A DNA stretch of 64,000 nucleotides from Sialis fuliginosa (GCA_961205875.1 OY540812.1:31071098-31135097), one strand, 5' to 3'; shown: positions 43,947 to 55,008, numbered from the stretch's first letter. Numbers and translations: made by a program. The notes: generated by a model not told the origin, from the letters alone.

Positions 43947-45862
43947 ATGTATGAGGTGCCAAATTTAAACAGTGATTAGAACATGTCCAGATGTATATTT
44001 CCTGAAAACTCCCTAGCAAAATTTGCTCCGGAACACCCTCAACCAAGGGCCCAAAGTTTTGTTTTACAAGGATTTTGTAAACACTCTGTATCTAAAGAAC
44101 GGAATGTTCAATCAACCCCGTCATTCGCATTTTAAACAGATAATTAAATTATCTACAACCTTTTTTATTATTATTTTAACCAAAAATAATTGTATACCTT
44201 TCAAAATGGTGGTCAAACTAAAAATTTTACTTTAAAAATGTAAAATTTTGAGTTCGACAGCCTTTTTGATAGGTATAAAGTTATTTATGACCAAGAATGT
44301 GTTATAATTTATTGTAGTACATTCAATTGTCTTTTTTTTTAAATAAAAATGGGGTAAATCGGACTTTTAGTTCACTAGATATTGTCATTTTACGAAAGCA
44401 TTGCAATATCTAAATACGTTACGGTAAATATGTTCATACATACTTGGATTCGAGTCTTGTGTTTGGCGATATGGTACACTGAAATTACTAATCTCATAAA
44501 CTTCGGAAAGGTCTGAAAATGTTCTTCATAAAGTCTAGTATTGAGATTTATTTTAAATTAGTCCAATATTAGGTTTTGTTTGTATTTATTCTTCCAGTAC
44601 TTAATAAAGGAATATGTTAAATGTATAAAGGTACATAAAAATTACATTTTTACATTACAATAAAATTTTGAAGTTTAGGATAATGTATGAGGCATAAAAT
44701 TATTAGAGCAATTAGAAATTAACGAGATGTATATTTCTTGAAAACTCCCAAAAAAAGTAGGGCCCGGAACACCCTCAACCAAGGGCCTAATGTTTTGTTT
44801 AACAAGGATTTTGTAAATACACTATATCTAATGAACGGAATGTTCGATCTACCCCATCATTCGCATTTCAAACAGATAATAAAATTTTCTACAACCTTTT
44901 TTATTATTATTTTAACCAAAAATAATTGTAAACCTTTCAAAATAGCGGTCAAACTAAAAATTCTTATTTTAAAATGATTTTTTTTAGTTAGGCAGCCATT
45001 TTGAATAACATAAAATCATTTTTGTTAAAACAGTCTTACTGTATATTGTTGCACATTTAATTATCTATCCAAAACATGAAATATGGTGTTAATCTGATTT
45101 TCAGATCATTAGTTATAGTAATTTTACGAAACCATTATAATATCTTACATACTTGTGTTTGTGTCTAGTGTTTGACGACATGGTACACCGAAATTATTAA
45201 CCTCATAAACTTCGAAAAAGTCTAAAAATGTTCTTCATAAGGTCTAGTATTAAGATTTATTTTAAATTAGCTCAATAATAGGTTTTGTTCGTATTTATTC
45301 TTCCAGTACGTAATATAGGAAGATGTTAAATGTATAGGTACATAAATATTGCTATTTTACATTACAATAAAATTTTGAATTTTAGGATAATGTATGAGGT
45401 ACTAAATTTAGCCAGTGGTTAAAACATACCAAGATGTGTATTTCCTGGAAACTCCCTTGCAAAGTTTACCCCGGAAGACCCTCAACGAAGAGCCTAAAGT
45501 TTTTTTTTTATAAGGATTTTGTAAACATACTATATCTAATGAACGGAATGTTTAATCTACCCCGTCTTTCGCATTTCAAACAGATAATAAAATTGTCTAC
45601 AACTTATTTTATTATTATTTTAATCGAACATAATTGTATACCTTATAAAATAACGGTCAAACAAAAAAAATTACTTTAAAAATAATGTGTTTTTGAGTTC
45701 GAGAGCATTTTTGATAGGTATACAGTTATTTATGAGCATAAATTTGTCATAATTGATTGTAGTGCATTAAATTGTCTCTCCGAAAAATTAAAAATGGGGT
45801 TAATCGAACTCTTAGCTCACTAGATATATTCTTTCTACGTAACCATTATTTTATCTTATTGT
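43947..45862 (+). repeat. Three tandem units in the left arm (736, 707, about 470 bp)
   Basis: Units start at 43947, 44683 and 45390, each with ATGTATGAGG, then TGTATATTTCCTGAAAACTC, CACCCTCAACCAAGGGCC, AAGGATTTTGTAAACAC, GAACGGAATGTT, CATTTCAAACAGATAAT, TGGTACACTGAAATTA and GTTCTTCATAAAGTCTAGTA. The third unit is cut by the centre of the palindrome. Each unit carries an open frame of 70-81 codons in the same register (44023-44235, 44738-44977, 45434-45679) containing a DFVNTLYL-NGMF core and FFIIIL. Differences between units do not favour third codon positions, so I do not call these genes. Confidence 0.88.
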
Positions 45863-46060
45863 TTTGATTGCATTTATTTTTTCAAATGGAAATTATAAAT
45901 ATACAACATTTATAGGTACATAAAAATTTAAAATTATTCAACTAATTTAAAATAAATCTTGACACTAGACTCTATGAAGAACATTTTCTGATATTTCCTA
46001 AGTTTATTAGTTTGATAATTTCAGTGTACCATGTTGTCAAATATGAGACATAGACACAAG

Positions 46061-47982
46061 TATATAAGACAAAATAATGATTTCGTAGAAAGAATATATC
46101 TAGTGAGCTAAGAGTTCGATTAACCCCATTTTTAATTTTTCGGAGAGACAATTTAATGCACTACAATCAATTATAACACATTTATGCTCATAAATAACTG
46201 TATACCTATCAAAAATGCTCTCGAACTCAAAAACACATTATTTTTAAAGTAATTTTTTTTGTTTGACCGTTATTTTATAAGGTATACAATTATGTTCGAT
46301 TAAAATAATAATAAAATAAGTTGTAGACAATTTTATTACCTGTTTGAAATGCGAAAGACGGGGTAGATTAAACATTCCGTTCATTAGATATAGTATGTTT
46401 ACAAAATCCTTATAAAAAAAAAACTTTAGGCTCTTCGTTGAGGGTCTTCCGGGGTAAACTTTGCAAGGGAGTTTCCAGGAAATACACATCTTGGTATGTT
46501 TTAACCACTGGCTAAATTTAGTACCTCATACATTATCCTAAAATTCAAAATTTTATTGTAATGTAAAATAGCAATATTTATGTACCTATACATTTAACAT
46601 CTTCCTATATTACGTACTGGAAGAATAAATACGAACAAAACCTATTATTGAGCTAATTTAAAATAAATCTTAATACTAGACCTTATGAAGAACATTTTTA
46701 GACTTTTTCGAAGTTTATGAGGTTAATAATTTCGGTGTACCATGTCGTCAAACACTAGACACAAACACAAGTATGTAAGATATTATAATGGTTTCGTAAA
46801 ATTACTATAACTAATGATCTGAAAATCAGATTAACACCATATTTCATGTTTTGGATAGATAATTAAATGTGCAACAATATACAGTAAGACTGTTTTAACA
46901 AAAATGATTTTATGTTATTCAAAATGGCTGCCTAACTAAAAAAAATCATTTTAAAATTAGAATTTTTAGTTTGACCGCTATTTTGAAAGGTTTACAATTA
47001 TTTTTGGTTAAAATAATAATAAAAAAGGTTGTAGAAAATTTTATTATCTGTTTGAAATGCGAATGATGGGGTAGATCGAACATTCCGTTCATTAGATATA
47101 GTGTATTTACAAAATCCTTGTTAAACAAAACTTTAGGCCCAAGGTTGAGGGTGTTTCGGGCCCTACTTTTTTTGGGAGTTTTCAAGAAATATACATCTCG
47201 TTAATTTCTAATTGCTCTAATAATTTTATGCCTCATACATTATCCTAAACTTCAAAATTTTATTGTAATGTAAAAATGTAATTTTTATGTACCTTTATAC
47301 ATTTAACATATTCCTTTATTAAGTACTGGAAGAATAAATACAAACAAAACCTAATATTGGACTAATTTAAAATAAATCTCAATACTAGACTTTATGAAGA
47401 ACATTTTCAGACCTTTACGAAGTTTATGAGATTAGTAATTTCAGTGTACCATATCGCCAAACACAAGACTCGAATCCAAGTATGTATGAACATATTTACC
47501 GTAACGTATTTAGATATTGCAATGCTTTCGTAAAATGACAATATCTAGTGAACTAAAAGTTTGATTTACCCCATTTTTATTTGAAAAAAAAGACAATTGA
47601 ATGTACTACAATCAATTATAACACATTCTTGGTCATAAATAACTTTATACCTAACAAAAAGGCTGTCGAACTCAAAATTTTACATTTTTAAAGTAAAATT
47701 TTTAGTTTGACCACCATTTTGAAAGGTATACAATTATTTTTGGTTAAAATAATAATAAAAAAGGTTGTAGATAATTTAATTATCTGTTTAAAATGCGAAA
47801 GACGGGGTTGATTGAACATTCCGTTCCTTAGATACAGAGTGTTTACAAAATCCTTGTAAAACAAAACTTTGGGCCCTTGGTTGAGGGTGTTCCGGAGCAA
47901 ATTTTGCTAGGGAGTTTTCAGGAAATATACATCTGGACATGTTCTAATCACTGTTTAAATTTGGCACCTCATACATTTTCCT
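46061..47982 (-). repeat. Three mirrored tandem units in the right arm
   Basis: Mirror images of the left-arm units, with the matching frames on the minus strand (46244-46489, 46946-47185, 47688-47900). Only a handful of base differences separate each from its partner, for example one N-to-L-type residue change per frame, far fewer than between neighbouring units in the same arm. Confidence 0.88.
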
Positions 47983-48235
47983 TGTATTTTTTCCTTTATT
48001 GCCTGGGCTAAAGAGTAAACATCCGTTTTCATTTATTACGTTCAAAAAAAAATCATTTGTTATATAATGTAGAAAATAATATTTTCTATATTATTTATTT
48101 TATTCTATATTATCAGTTTGTCAGAAATGTTTTAATAAAATAAGAATCACGTATACTATTCACTGTTAGGATTACGTATAAGAAAGTCCCGTGGTTCCCA
48201 AGGCAGATATTTTTTAATCTGTTAATGACTTTAAA

Positions 48236-48769
48236 AACACTTAGCATTTATTGTCGGTGCACTTGTCATGACAAAATATTCTTTTAGAGAGTTTGTCAGG
48301 CCCCAGGTGTATACGTTTAGGGAGGTTATATTACAAATATACAAATTTTTAAAAAGAAAATACAACATGTAAAATCGGAAAAAACTGTCAGTATTTTGCA
48401 TCGTATTAGTTAAATCGAATTTTAATTCGTTCATTCGGTATTCATCAGAACACGTAATTTATAAATAACACATAATGTTTATTATTCAGTGAATCGAGAA
48501 CAGGTTTTTGTTTACCATTCGTGACGTCAGAGAACAAAATATCTTTTGAATAAAATTTAAATGAACATTGAACATACAGTATTTATATAAGTTGAAAAAC
48601 AAAAAACTGGTAAAAATAATACAAAAACATTGTGTACGGTTTATATTTACAAATTAAAGTTAAAGTAAATTTGTTTTTGCTTAAATAAATAAATATTAGG
48701 TACTCTGGAATTAGATACAATGTGAATTTAATATTATATACTAAAATATTATTTTTAAAACTTTTTTTT
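48236..48769. other. Undefined AT-rich stretch
   Basis: No supported feature; minus-strand frames at 48231-48434 and 48583-48831 are AT-driven. Confidence 0.4.
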
Positions 48770-49684
48770 CTTAACCATATCCAAAGTATTATATCTGATG
48801 GCAGAAATAGTTTTGTTTTCCGATTTAACAATTTTTAATTGATCTTTCCATTTTAGATTAATAATAATTTCTATATCTACATACAGGTTGTTCGCGAGAA
48901 CCGAGCGATCATTGCTAACTTTGTTATTATTTGAGCTAGAAGATAGGTTCAATGGGCAAAGTACCAGTGTTAAAAAAAAACAATTGAATGTCAAATTTCA
49001 GAGATATATTGAAAAATAACGTCTTTTTCATTACGTTGCCTAAACCGTTAAATGATGAACAATATATTTTTTCAAATATCCTAAACAATAATTCCGTAAT
49101 TCACTGGAGCTAAGTCGCGGTAGTAATATATAATACAAGTTAAACACTTTTCTCTTTAAGTCTGTATGCCACGTGAATCCTTGTTACACGCGTATTTTAC
49201 GTTAAGTGCCGTCCTGGGCAAAAAAAATTGCCGCCCCTTTACCAAGGGAAAATATAATCTATTTTTGATATAAATTTCAGAATTACCATATAAAGTGAAA
49301 ACTGAGGACCTTTTTTTTTGGTCACGTCAATTGAAATTCCTAATTTTATTAAATAAAAAGGTTAGTCAAAGTAATTTTTTGTTGTTGTATTCTCCCAGAA
49401 TCTACCGCCCCCCAAAATTGTGCTGCCCTGGGCAGTAGCCCATGTTGCTCATGCCTAAATCCGTCACTGCACGTAACTCATGAACCACTGAACGGATTGG
49501 TTTGTTGGTTTGGTTTTATTAATATCGGTTCAGTAGTTCAGGAGTAGTATGCAAGTATTCAAAGGGGCAAACAGACAGATAGACAGACTTGACCAGAAAT
49601 GGAAAGATCAAGTGAAAATTTTGAAATCGCTTTGAAAAACGATCACATAACTCTTCTACCTTTCAGATATGGCTAGGAAGCAAT
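48770..49684. mobile_element. GCTTCCTCG-family repeat, copy h, head-to-head form
   Basis: From the left it reads in reverse orientation (TTTTCCGATTTAACAATTTT, GATCTTTCCATTTTAG, ACACTTTTCTCTTTAAG, GAATCCTTGTTACACG, GTAACTCATGAACCACTG). Then near 49505 it turns to forward orientation (TTAATATCGGTTCAGTAGTT, the AACAGACAGATAGACAGACT run, GATATGGCTAGGAAGCAA). So two right ends meet in mirror image instead of the usual left-right order. A hAT element and an unrecognised segment interrupt the left half. Confidence 0.65.
49190..49470. mobile_element. hAT element with CAGTGACGGATTTAGG end
   Basis: The right end, read in reverse, is CAGTGACGGATTTAGGCATG with GGGCTACTGCCCAGGGCAG inside, a familiar hAT tip. 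The left end GTGCCGTCCTGGGCA is more decayed, and the flanking octamers agree only in part. It lies within the reversed half of copy h. Confidence 0.65.
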
Positions 49685-50249
49685 AATATAAAATACCGTC
49701 AAAACATAATAAAGTATTGCAGACATTAGACATACTTTATACCAATCTGCATTGCCATAAAACCATGCTTTACTATTATTATAACTGTTGTGAATATTAT
49801 TTTAAATGTCACTTGGTAAAAGAGCAAAGGATAAATTATTTTCTCATTTACTGGCACGATATATTCCAGTGTTGTTGTAACAAACACTGAGCAGTTTTTA
49901 ACAACATCAACATGCACGCTTTGTATTTCTGTATCTTGTGCATGTCGCTTTATTTAGTCACCGCCATTTCTAAGCAACCGTTTTATAGCCGGTGTTGATT
50001 TTATCTACCAGATTACCGTAGCATTACGACGGCAGCTTGCTGCAGAATTTGCACAGTAGCGTCGGCGTGTCCACAGGAATTCTTATAAGAAAAACATACA
50101 TATGTACAAGAAAGATTATACTGTGTTAACATATATTATTATTATTATTATTATATAAGCTGTAGGATTTTGTATAAATATACATAAATACATATACATA
50201 CATCTCAGATAACAGTGATTATAAAAATGTTATTCATACATATAGTATT
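49685..50249. other. Unassigned stretch
   Basis: About 49960-50080 is GC-richer (GCATTACGACGGCAGCTTGC) without recognisable homology. A (TAT)n run lies at about 50133-50154. Confidence 0.4.
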
Positions 50250-51086
50250 ACTAGCTGGGCCCGCGCGGCTTCGCTCGCGTGGTGTAAGGAATTATTGTTT
50301 AGGATTTAAAAAAAAATATAGTTGAATTAACATAAGTACAAACACGATTAGTTATTATTGTAATAAAAACTAATCACCACCTAAATTAACTAACAAAAAA
50401 CGAATCAGAAGAAAAAGTACAAATAATTTTTGTTCTGTTTAAATTTAAAAGTTAATTATTGAAAACATAATAAATAACTGACACAGTTGACGATCAAATG
50501 CAGACCTGTGATGCCTTTCCCTCTGCAACGCTGAAGTCTTTAGATCGCGTGTTGTTGTTGATAAACTTATTTAAAGATATTTCCTAAACTATACGACCAA
50601 ATTGGATGCTGTAAAGGGTAAATTATATCTATATTAAGTACTTATGACGATGAAATAATTTATGCCGATAAGGATTAATCCTAAGTCCACGTAAACATAA
50701 CCCAAATATTTTACATTTTCTTTAAACATAAAAGCAGTCACTATGACTTAAATATAAAAGTTAGACATATGGGGTCGTGGGCTTTATTTTAGATTTTTTT
50801 ACTCTACCCAGTTCTTTAATACATTATTTTGTTCAATATTGAAAGGTTTATTGCCAAAGAGCGCACCGGCGGCAAACTTTTTTCCGACTTGATTTACTAT
50901 TATCGTCACTGCTTAATTGTTATGTTACCTAACGTAACAAAATATAGCCTGGCCAGAGAATGTACCTATGAATTAAAAAAAAAAACACGTAAATCGGATA
51001 AGTGGTTCTCGAGTGACAAGCGCACTAACGGACAGACGGACAGACAGACAGAACAGACAGATACATGTTGAGCTTTATATAGATGG
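50250..51086 (+). repeat. ACTAGCTG-family interspersed repeat, copy 2
   Basis: ACTAGCTGGGCCCGCGCGGC at the left, then the same series of blocks as 29130-30535, ending GGTTCTCGAGTGACAAGCGC, a GGACAGACGGACAGACAGAC run and GTTGAGCTTTATATA. Compared with copy 1 it lacks the hAT insert and roughly 150 bases around the segment holding GAACACCGGCCTGTGATC. Confidence 0.75.
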
Positions 51087-51648
51087 GAGTTGAACCCTTT
51101 CACAACTCTTGGTAGACATATATACCACTAACAATAAATTTATTTTGCATATTATTATTCTTACCAGGTCCCGGAATTGACCCAGAGTCTCAGGGTTTGC
51201 ACACTGAATCTCTGGGCTCAGGGTTCGGGTGCAATTTCTCCGAGTTTTGCAAAAATTGACGTCAAAAATAGAGCAGGGGACATAACAGTGCAGATTATAG
51301 TAACAAATGTTATGAAATAAAAAATAAAAAAGATAAGATAAAAAAAAGGGTCTTCATTTACATCTCAGGGTTTACCAAAACTAAAATCTGGTAACCCTAA
51401 TTGTCGACAATGCTAAAACGTCGTGGGCAGAGCTGCATTGTGATGTTAAATTTTATTAACTATCAAATAACATTGCTTGGTACAAGAAGTTTTAAAATAT
51501 ATTTAGGTGAAACTTTAGTTTAACACGTACACACAGATATCATATTTTTGTTTGTTGGTAGTACGTTATTTGGATGTTGTGCGCGCATATGATTTACGTC
51601 AGTGATTGAACGGTACTCAAACAGTGGAATATATGCGACTGTCAATAC
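51087..51648. other. Undefined stretch, perhaps an old hAT at 51165-51402
   Basis: CTTACCAGGTCCCGG and, 230 bases on, ATCTGGTAACCCTAATT are loosely mirrored with TCAGGGTTT words inside both, but neither end is clean. Confidence 0.35.
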
Positions 51649-52018
51649 TAGAGTTGGGCATTTTAGTTCATGACAGAGAGCGCTCCCTATAGTTCAGTGG
51701 TCTTTAATGAAGTACCTATATAGTTTGTTCTTCTAGTTCTTTTAGTTCATAGAATTTTTTTCCGGACTATACGATGAAAATTTATTGATTTATATAGATA
51801 TATTGGATTGTTGGATTTTCAATGTATAATTAAATTGTTTAATTTGTAATTTTGTACTACTTTTTTTCATCTCAACTATAGAAATGTATTCGTTATTCAT
51901 TTATAGACAAGATGGATATTTTTAAAAGTATATATTTGCAATAATCTTTTTTTTTATCGAAACCTCGATATATACATATATAATTTTTGAAACATTATCA
52001 ATGATACATTACTTATTA
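51649..52018. mobile_element. hAT copy, TAGAGTTGGGC family (left half)
   Basis: TAGAGTTGGGCATTTTAGTT, GAGAGCGCTCCCTATAGTTC and the TTTTTTTCCGGACTATACGA block match the complete copy. It stops where the palindrome at 52021 begins, and no clear continuation is found beyond 53538. Confidence 0.78.
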
Positions 52019-52020
52019 TA

Positions 52021-53536
52021 CAGGGTGGGGCAATAGTGTGTGGAAGTTCGATAGCTCGTAGACCATAACAGATAAAAAAAAAATTCTATTGCAGATGGAA
52101 ACTGTGGGTAAATGCGCATACATAGAAATTATTTTCAAATGTACAGGGTGCTACAAAAAAGTGTGGAACGCTTAAGGTAATTTTTTTTAAATGGAATGCC
52201 CTGATTATTTTTGCATATTTAAAACTTCTCTTGGGATGTTTATTCATATCAAAAATATTAGCCCCATCTGATGTCCGGTTTAGACGTAATAATATATTTT
52301 TCAAAAAAAATGACTTTTACATTACTCCACTTAAAAATTCACCACTTCCGCGGCCGCAGCTTTGAAGACGAAATTAAATATGGACCTTATTGTAGGAGGT
52401 TGGTGTGTACTTTTGCTTCAATATCTTTGAGCCACCATGTACAGGGTGTTCAAAATTAATTTTCAAATTTTGAGAACTTCAAAGTTATTTTTCTCAACTA
52501 TTTCAAATGGAACACCCTATATATTTTTTAATGATGTTATGTAGAATTACATAACGAACATTTTTTGTTTGTTCATCCTTATGGTTATTTGTAACCATTT
52601 TAGAATTATTGAGCAAAAAGTACATAATTCAACAATATTTACTAAAAAAAAGTTAATTTTTTTTCAAATAAAATAAAACACCATGTACAGGATCTTAATG
52701 TTGCCCATAAAAACAGCATTTTATGTTTCTGTCTCAATTTCACACTGCTCATTAATGAATTTATATGATTGTAAATTATTTTGGTTGTTTGTGTTCAATA
52801 AAACAATAAAGCGTCTGTTTGCTAGCTGAAAAAAATTCAAGCTGTTTTTATGGGTAACATGAAGATCCTGTACATGGTGTTTTATTTTTTTTGAAAAAAA
52901 AATAATTTTTTTTAGTAAATATTGCTAAATTTTGTACTTTTTGCTCAATAATTCAAAAATGGTTACAAATAACCATAAGGATGAACAAATAAAAAATATT
53001 CGTTATGTAATTCTACATAACATCATTAAAAAATATATAGGGTGTTCCATTTGAAATAGTTGAGAAAAATAACTTTGAAGTTCTCAAAATTTGAAAATTA
53101 ATTTTGAACACCTTGTACATGGTGGCTCAAAGATATTGAAGCAAAAGTACACACCAACCTCCTACAATAAGGTCCATATTTAATTTCGTCTTCAAAGCTG
53201 CGGCCGCGGAAGTGGTGAATTTTTAAGTGGAGTAATGTAAAAGTCAATTTTTTTGAAAAATATATTATTACGTCTAAACCGGACATCAGATGGGGCTAAT
53301 ATTTTTGATATGAAAAAACATCCCAAGAGAAGTTTTAAATTTACAAAAATAATCAGGGCATTCCATTTAAAAAAAATTACCTTAAGCGTTCCACACTTTT
53401 TTGTAGCACCCTGTACATTTGAAAATAATTTCTATGTATGCGCATTTACCCACAGTTTCCATCTGCATTAGAATTTTTTTCTTATCTGTTATAGTCTACG
53501 AGCTATCGAACTTCCACACACTATTGCTCCACCCTG
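52021..53536. mobile_element. 1.5-kb palindromic element, CAGGGTGGGGCA ends, TSD TA
   Basis: The arms mirror each other about 52778.5 with almost no length difference: CAGGGTGGGGCAATAGTGTG against CACACTATTGCTCCACCCTG. Both tips have TA outside (52019-52020, 53537-53538). Each arm has three further tip-like words: TACAGGGTGCTAC (52142), TACAGGGTGTTCAAAA (52440) and GGAACACCCTATATA (52509), mirrored on the right. The centre (about 52730-52835) is unpaired. Frames at 52086-52304/53253-53471 and 52271-52459/53098-53286 are mirror copies and not evidence of coding. Confidence 0.9.
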
Positions 53537-53624
53537 TATAGTAATAAATGAAAATTATAAAATAGATTGCTTGTAATAATTGTTTTTTTAACAGTTAAAT
53601 AAAAAAACTGAAATTAGTCACTAT
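53537..53624. other. Spacer
   Basis: Short AT-rich spacer between the palindrome and the piggyBac fragment. Confidence 0.4.
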
Positions 53625-53820
53625 ATTCAAGGCATTTAGTAATTTTGGCAGTATTCTCATCGCAGACTGGCTTTTCGCATTCAACTCAGCACTTCCTGGT
53701 CTTCCTCTGTTTACGAATAGGTTGCTTGCTACAAATGTAGCATGATCCAACAACAACTTTTTTGCCAGTGTTGTCACGTGCTTGATTATTAACAGTTACC
53801 GGTTTATTATAAACTAAACT
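53625..53820 (-). pseudogene. piggyBac-type transposase C-terminal cysteine-rich domain
   Basis: The minus strand reads ARDNTGKKVVVGSCYICSKQ, PIRKQRKTRKC, an in-frame TGA, then VECEKPVCDENTAKITKCLE and YSD. C-x2-C, a basic R-KT-R stretch, C-x-x-x-C and P-VC form the cysteine-rich zinc-binding tail found at the end of piggyBac transposases, which helps DNA binding. No DDE domain precedes it on this strand, and one stop interrupts it. The next recognisable element upstream on this strand is a MITE, so this looks like a cut-off 3' end. Other cysteine-rich transposase tails remain possible. Confidence 0.68.
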
Positions 53821-54059
53821 AAAATGCTTTTCAAATGTAAAAACTAAGAAATTCACGGTACAGCTGTCCGCGTTTCATACCTGACTTGGGATTATAAAGA
53901 CCATTGTATGTATATAATTCTATAATTGTATTTAGCTCGAAATAATATCTTCGTCAAGCATAAATAAATCAATATTCATCCAATACATAAAATAATTATC
54001 AATTAGAGTAAAGTTTTACTTACAAACTCGTACATGGTTACCCGGGTTCCCCGGTTGGT

Positions 54060-54265
54060 CAATAGTGTAAATTTATTTGGTTGGTTACACTAGGGTTAAG
54101 CAAAATGATCAATTGTCATTAAATTACGCTGTAAGACAGTTAAATGTATATAGATTAATATCCAGTAATGGCAGTAATCAAATATCAACAAATATTTCTA
54201 ATTTAGTAAATTTAATTTTAAAATGTTCACCATTGGGGTGCTGTTCAAGACTTGTGCCAGTACCT
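54060..54265. mobile_element. GTACTGG-family MITE, copy E (right part)
   Basis: CAATTGTCATTAAATTACGC, GTAAGACAGTTAAATGTATA, GGCAGTAATCAAATATCAAC and the right TIR CAAGACTTGTGCCAGTACCT. The left part is missing. A hAT element has landed precisely at its right end. Confidence 0.8.
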
Positions 54266-54272
54266 TATAAAG

Positions 54273-55008
54273 TAGAGTTGGGCATTTTAGTTCATGACAG
54301 AGAGCGCTCCTATAGTTCAGGGGTCTTTAATGAACTAGTTCGTTCTTCTAGTTCTTTTAGTTCATAGAATTTTTTTCCGGACTAAACGATGACAACTTAT
54401 TGATTTAGATATATTGGATTGTTGGATTTTTAATGTATAATTAAATTTTTTAATTAGTAATTTTGTATTACTATTTTTTTCATCAAACAATAGAAATGTA
54501 TACTGCTGCAATTTTTAATTCGTTATTAATTTATAGACATGATCGATATTTTTAAAAGTATATATTTCAAATAATCTTTTTTTTAATCGAACCCTCGATA
54601 TATATGAAAATTTTGAAATATTTTCAATGATACATAATTTATTGTATTGTAATTTAAGCAATATATTTCAATTTCATTAAAATCTGCGATATTCCTTTTT
54701 GTTGATTGTCATAAAATAATTAAAAATCACGTGCTTTTGACAAAAATATTGCATTCTTTTGAACAAAAAAATTCATTATAATATATCTTTAGTAAAATAA
54801 ATTCAAAATTGGTAATAAAGTACCTATTGAAAACGTAAATTATTAAACATAAAAATCGTACAATCTCATTTTTAGAACAGTGTATTTCAAGTGTATCGGG
54901 AACTATTGAACTAAAAGAGCGGAGCGCATACAAACTAGTTCCTCTATTTCTCGTGTGGGAGCGCTCTTTTGAACTAGTTCGTTCGTGAACTACACATACA
55001 CAAGTCTA
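54273..55008. mobile_element. hAT element, TAGAGTTGGGC family, complete, TSD TTATAAAG
   Basis: Starts TAGAGTTGGGCATTTTAG and ends ACACAAGTCTA, with exact TTATAAAG octamers outside (54265-54272, 55009-55016). AGAGCGCTCC, AACTAGTTCGTTC and their mirrored GGAGCGCTC, GAACTAGTTCGTTCGTGAAC lie inside both ends. 736 bp, no transposase. Reference copy for 42364 and 51649. Confidence 0.9.

Larger units (their letters stand above)
43901..48010. mobile_element. Giant fold-back element, about 4.1 kb palindrome
   Basis: The left arm (43901-45862) and right arm (46061-48010) are reverse complements of very high similarity, with a constant coordinate sum (91923) for matching points over nearly all of their length, so there are hardly any net insertions or deletions between them. 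The unpaired centre (45863-46060) is about 200 bases. Outer tips TAGTCCAGGCAA and TTGCCTGGGCTA are inverted, and AAG flanks both sides (43898-43900, 48011-48013), a likely 3-bp TSD. Each arm is built from three tandem units. Long arms with internal tandem repeats recall Foldback and Galileo elements, but the tips and TSD do not fit those, so I leave the superfamily open. Confidence 0.9.
43255..48235. repeat. ACGGATGTTTAC-family copy hosting the 4.1-kb palindrome
   Basis: Left part: CTTTTTACTTTCTTGTACCC, TCTATTCTGACTATTTTCGC, TGTGTGTCCGTCTGTCTGTC, CCGGATACGGATGTTTACCT, then CATGAGTGTTATGGGACTTT and AATTCAAAAATTGACAAG (43883-43900). Right part from 48011: AAGAGTAAACATCCGTTTTC to GTATAAGAAAGTCCCGTGGT (about 48178). 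Joined without the palindrome, TTGACAAGAGTAAACATCC aligns base for base with TTGACAAAAGTAAATATCC at about 25792. Confidence 0.65.

Noticed and set aside
44023-47900. Six similar 70-81-codon frames as a small gene family
   Set aside because: All lie in the tandem and mirrored units of the palindrome, and the differences are not concentrated at third codon positions.
52086-53471. Mirrored pairs of frames in the 1.5-kb palindrome
   Set aside because: They overlap one another on both strands and are mirror copies produced by the fold-back structure.
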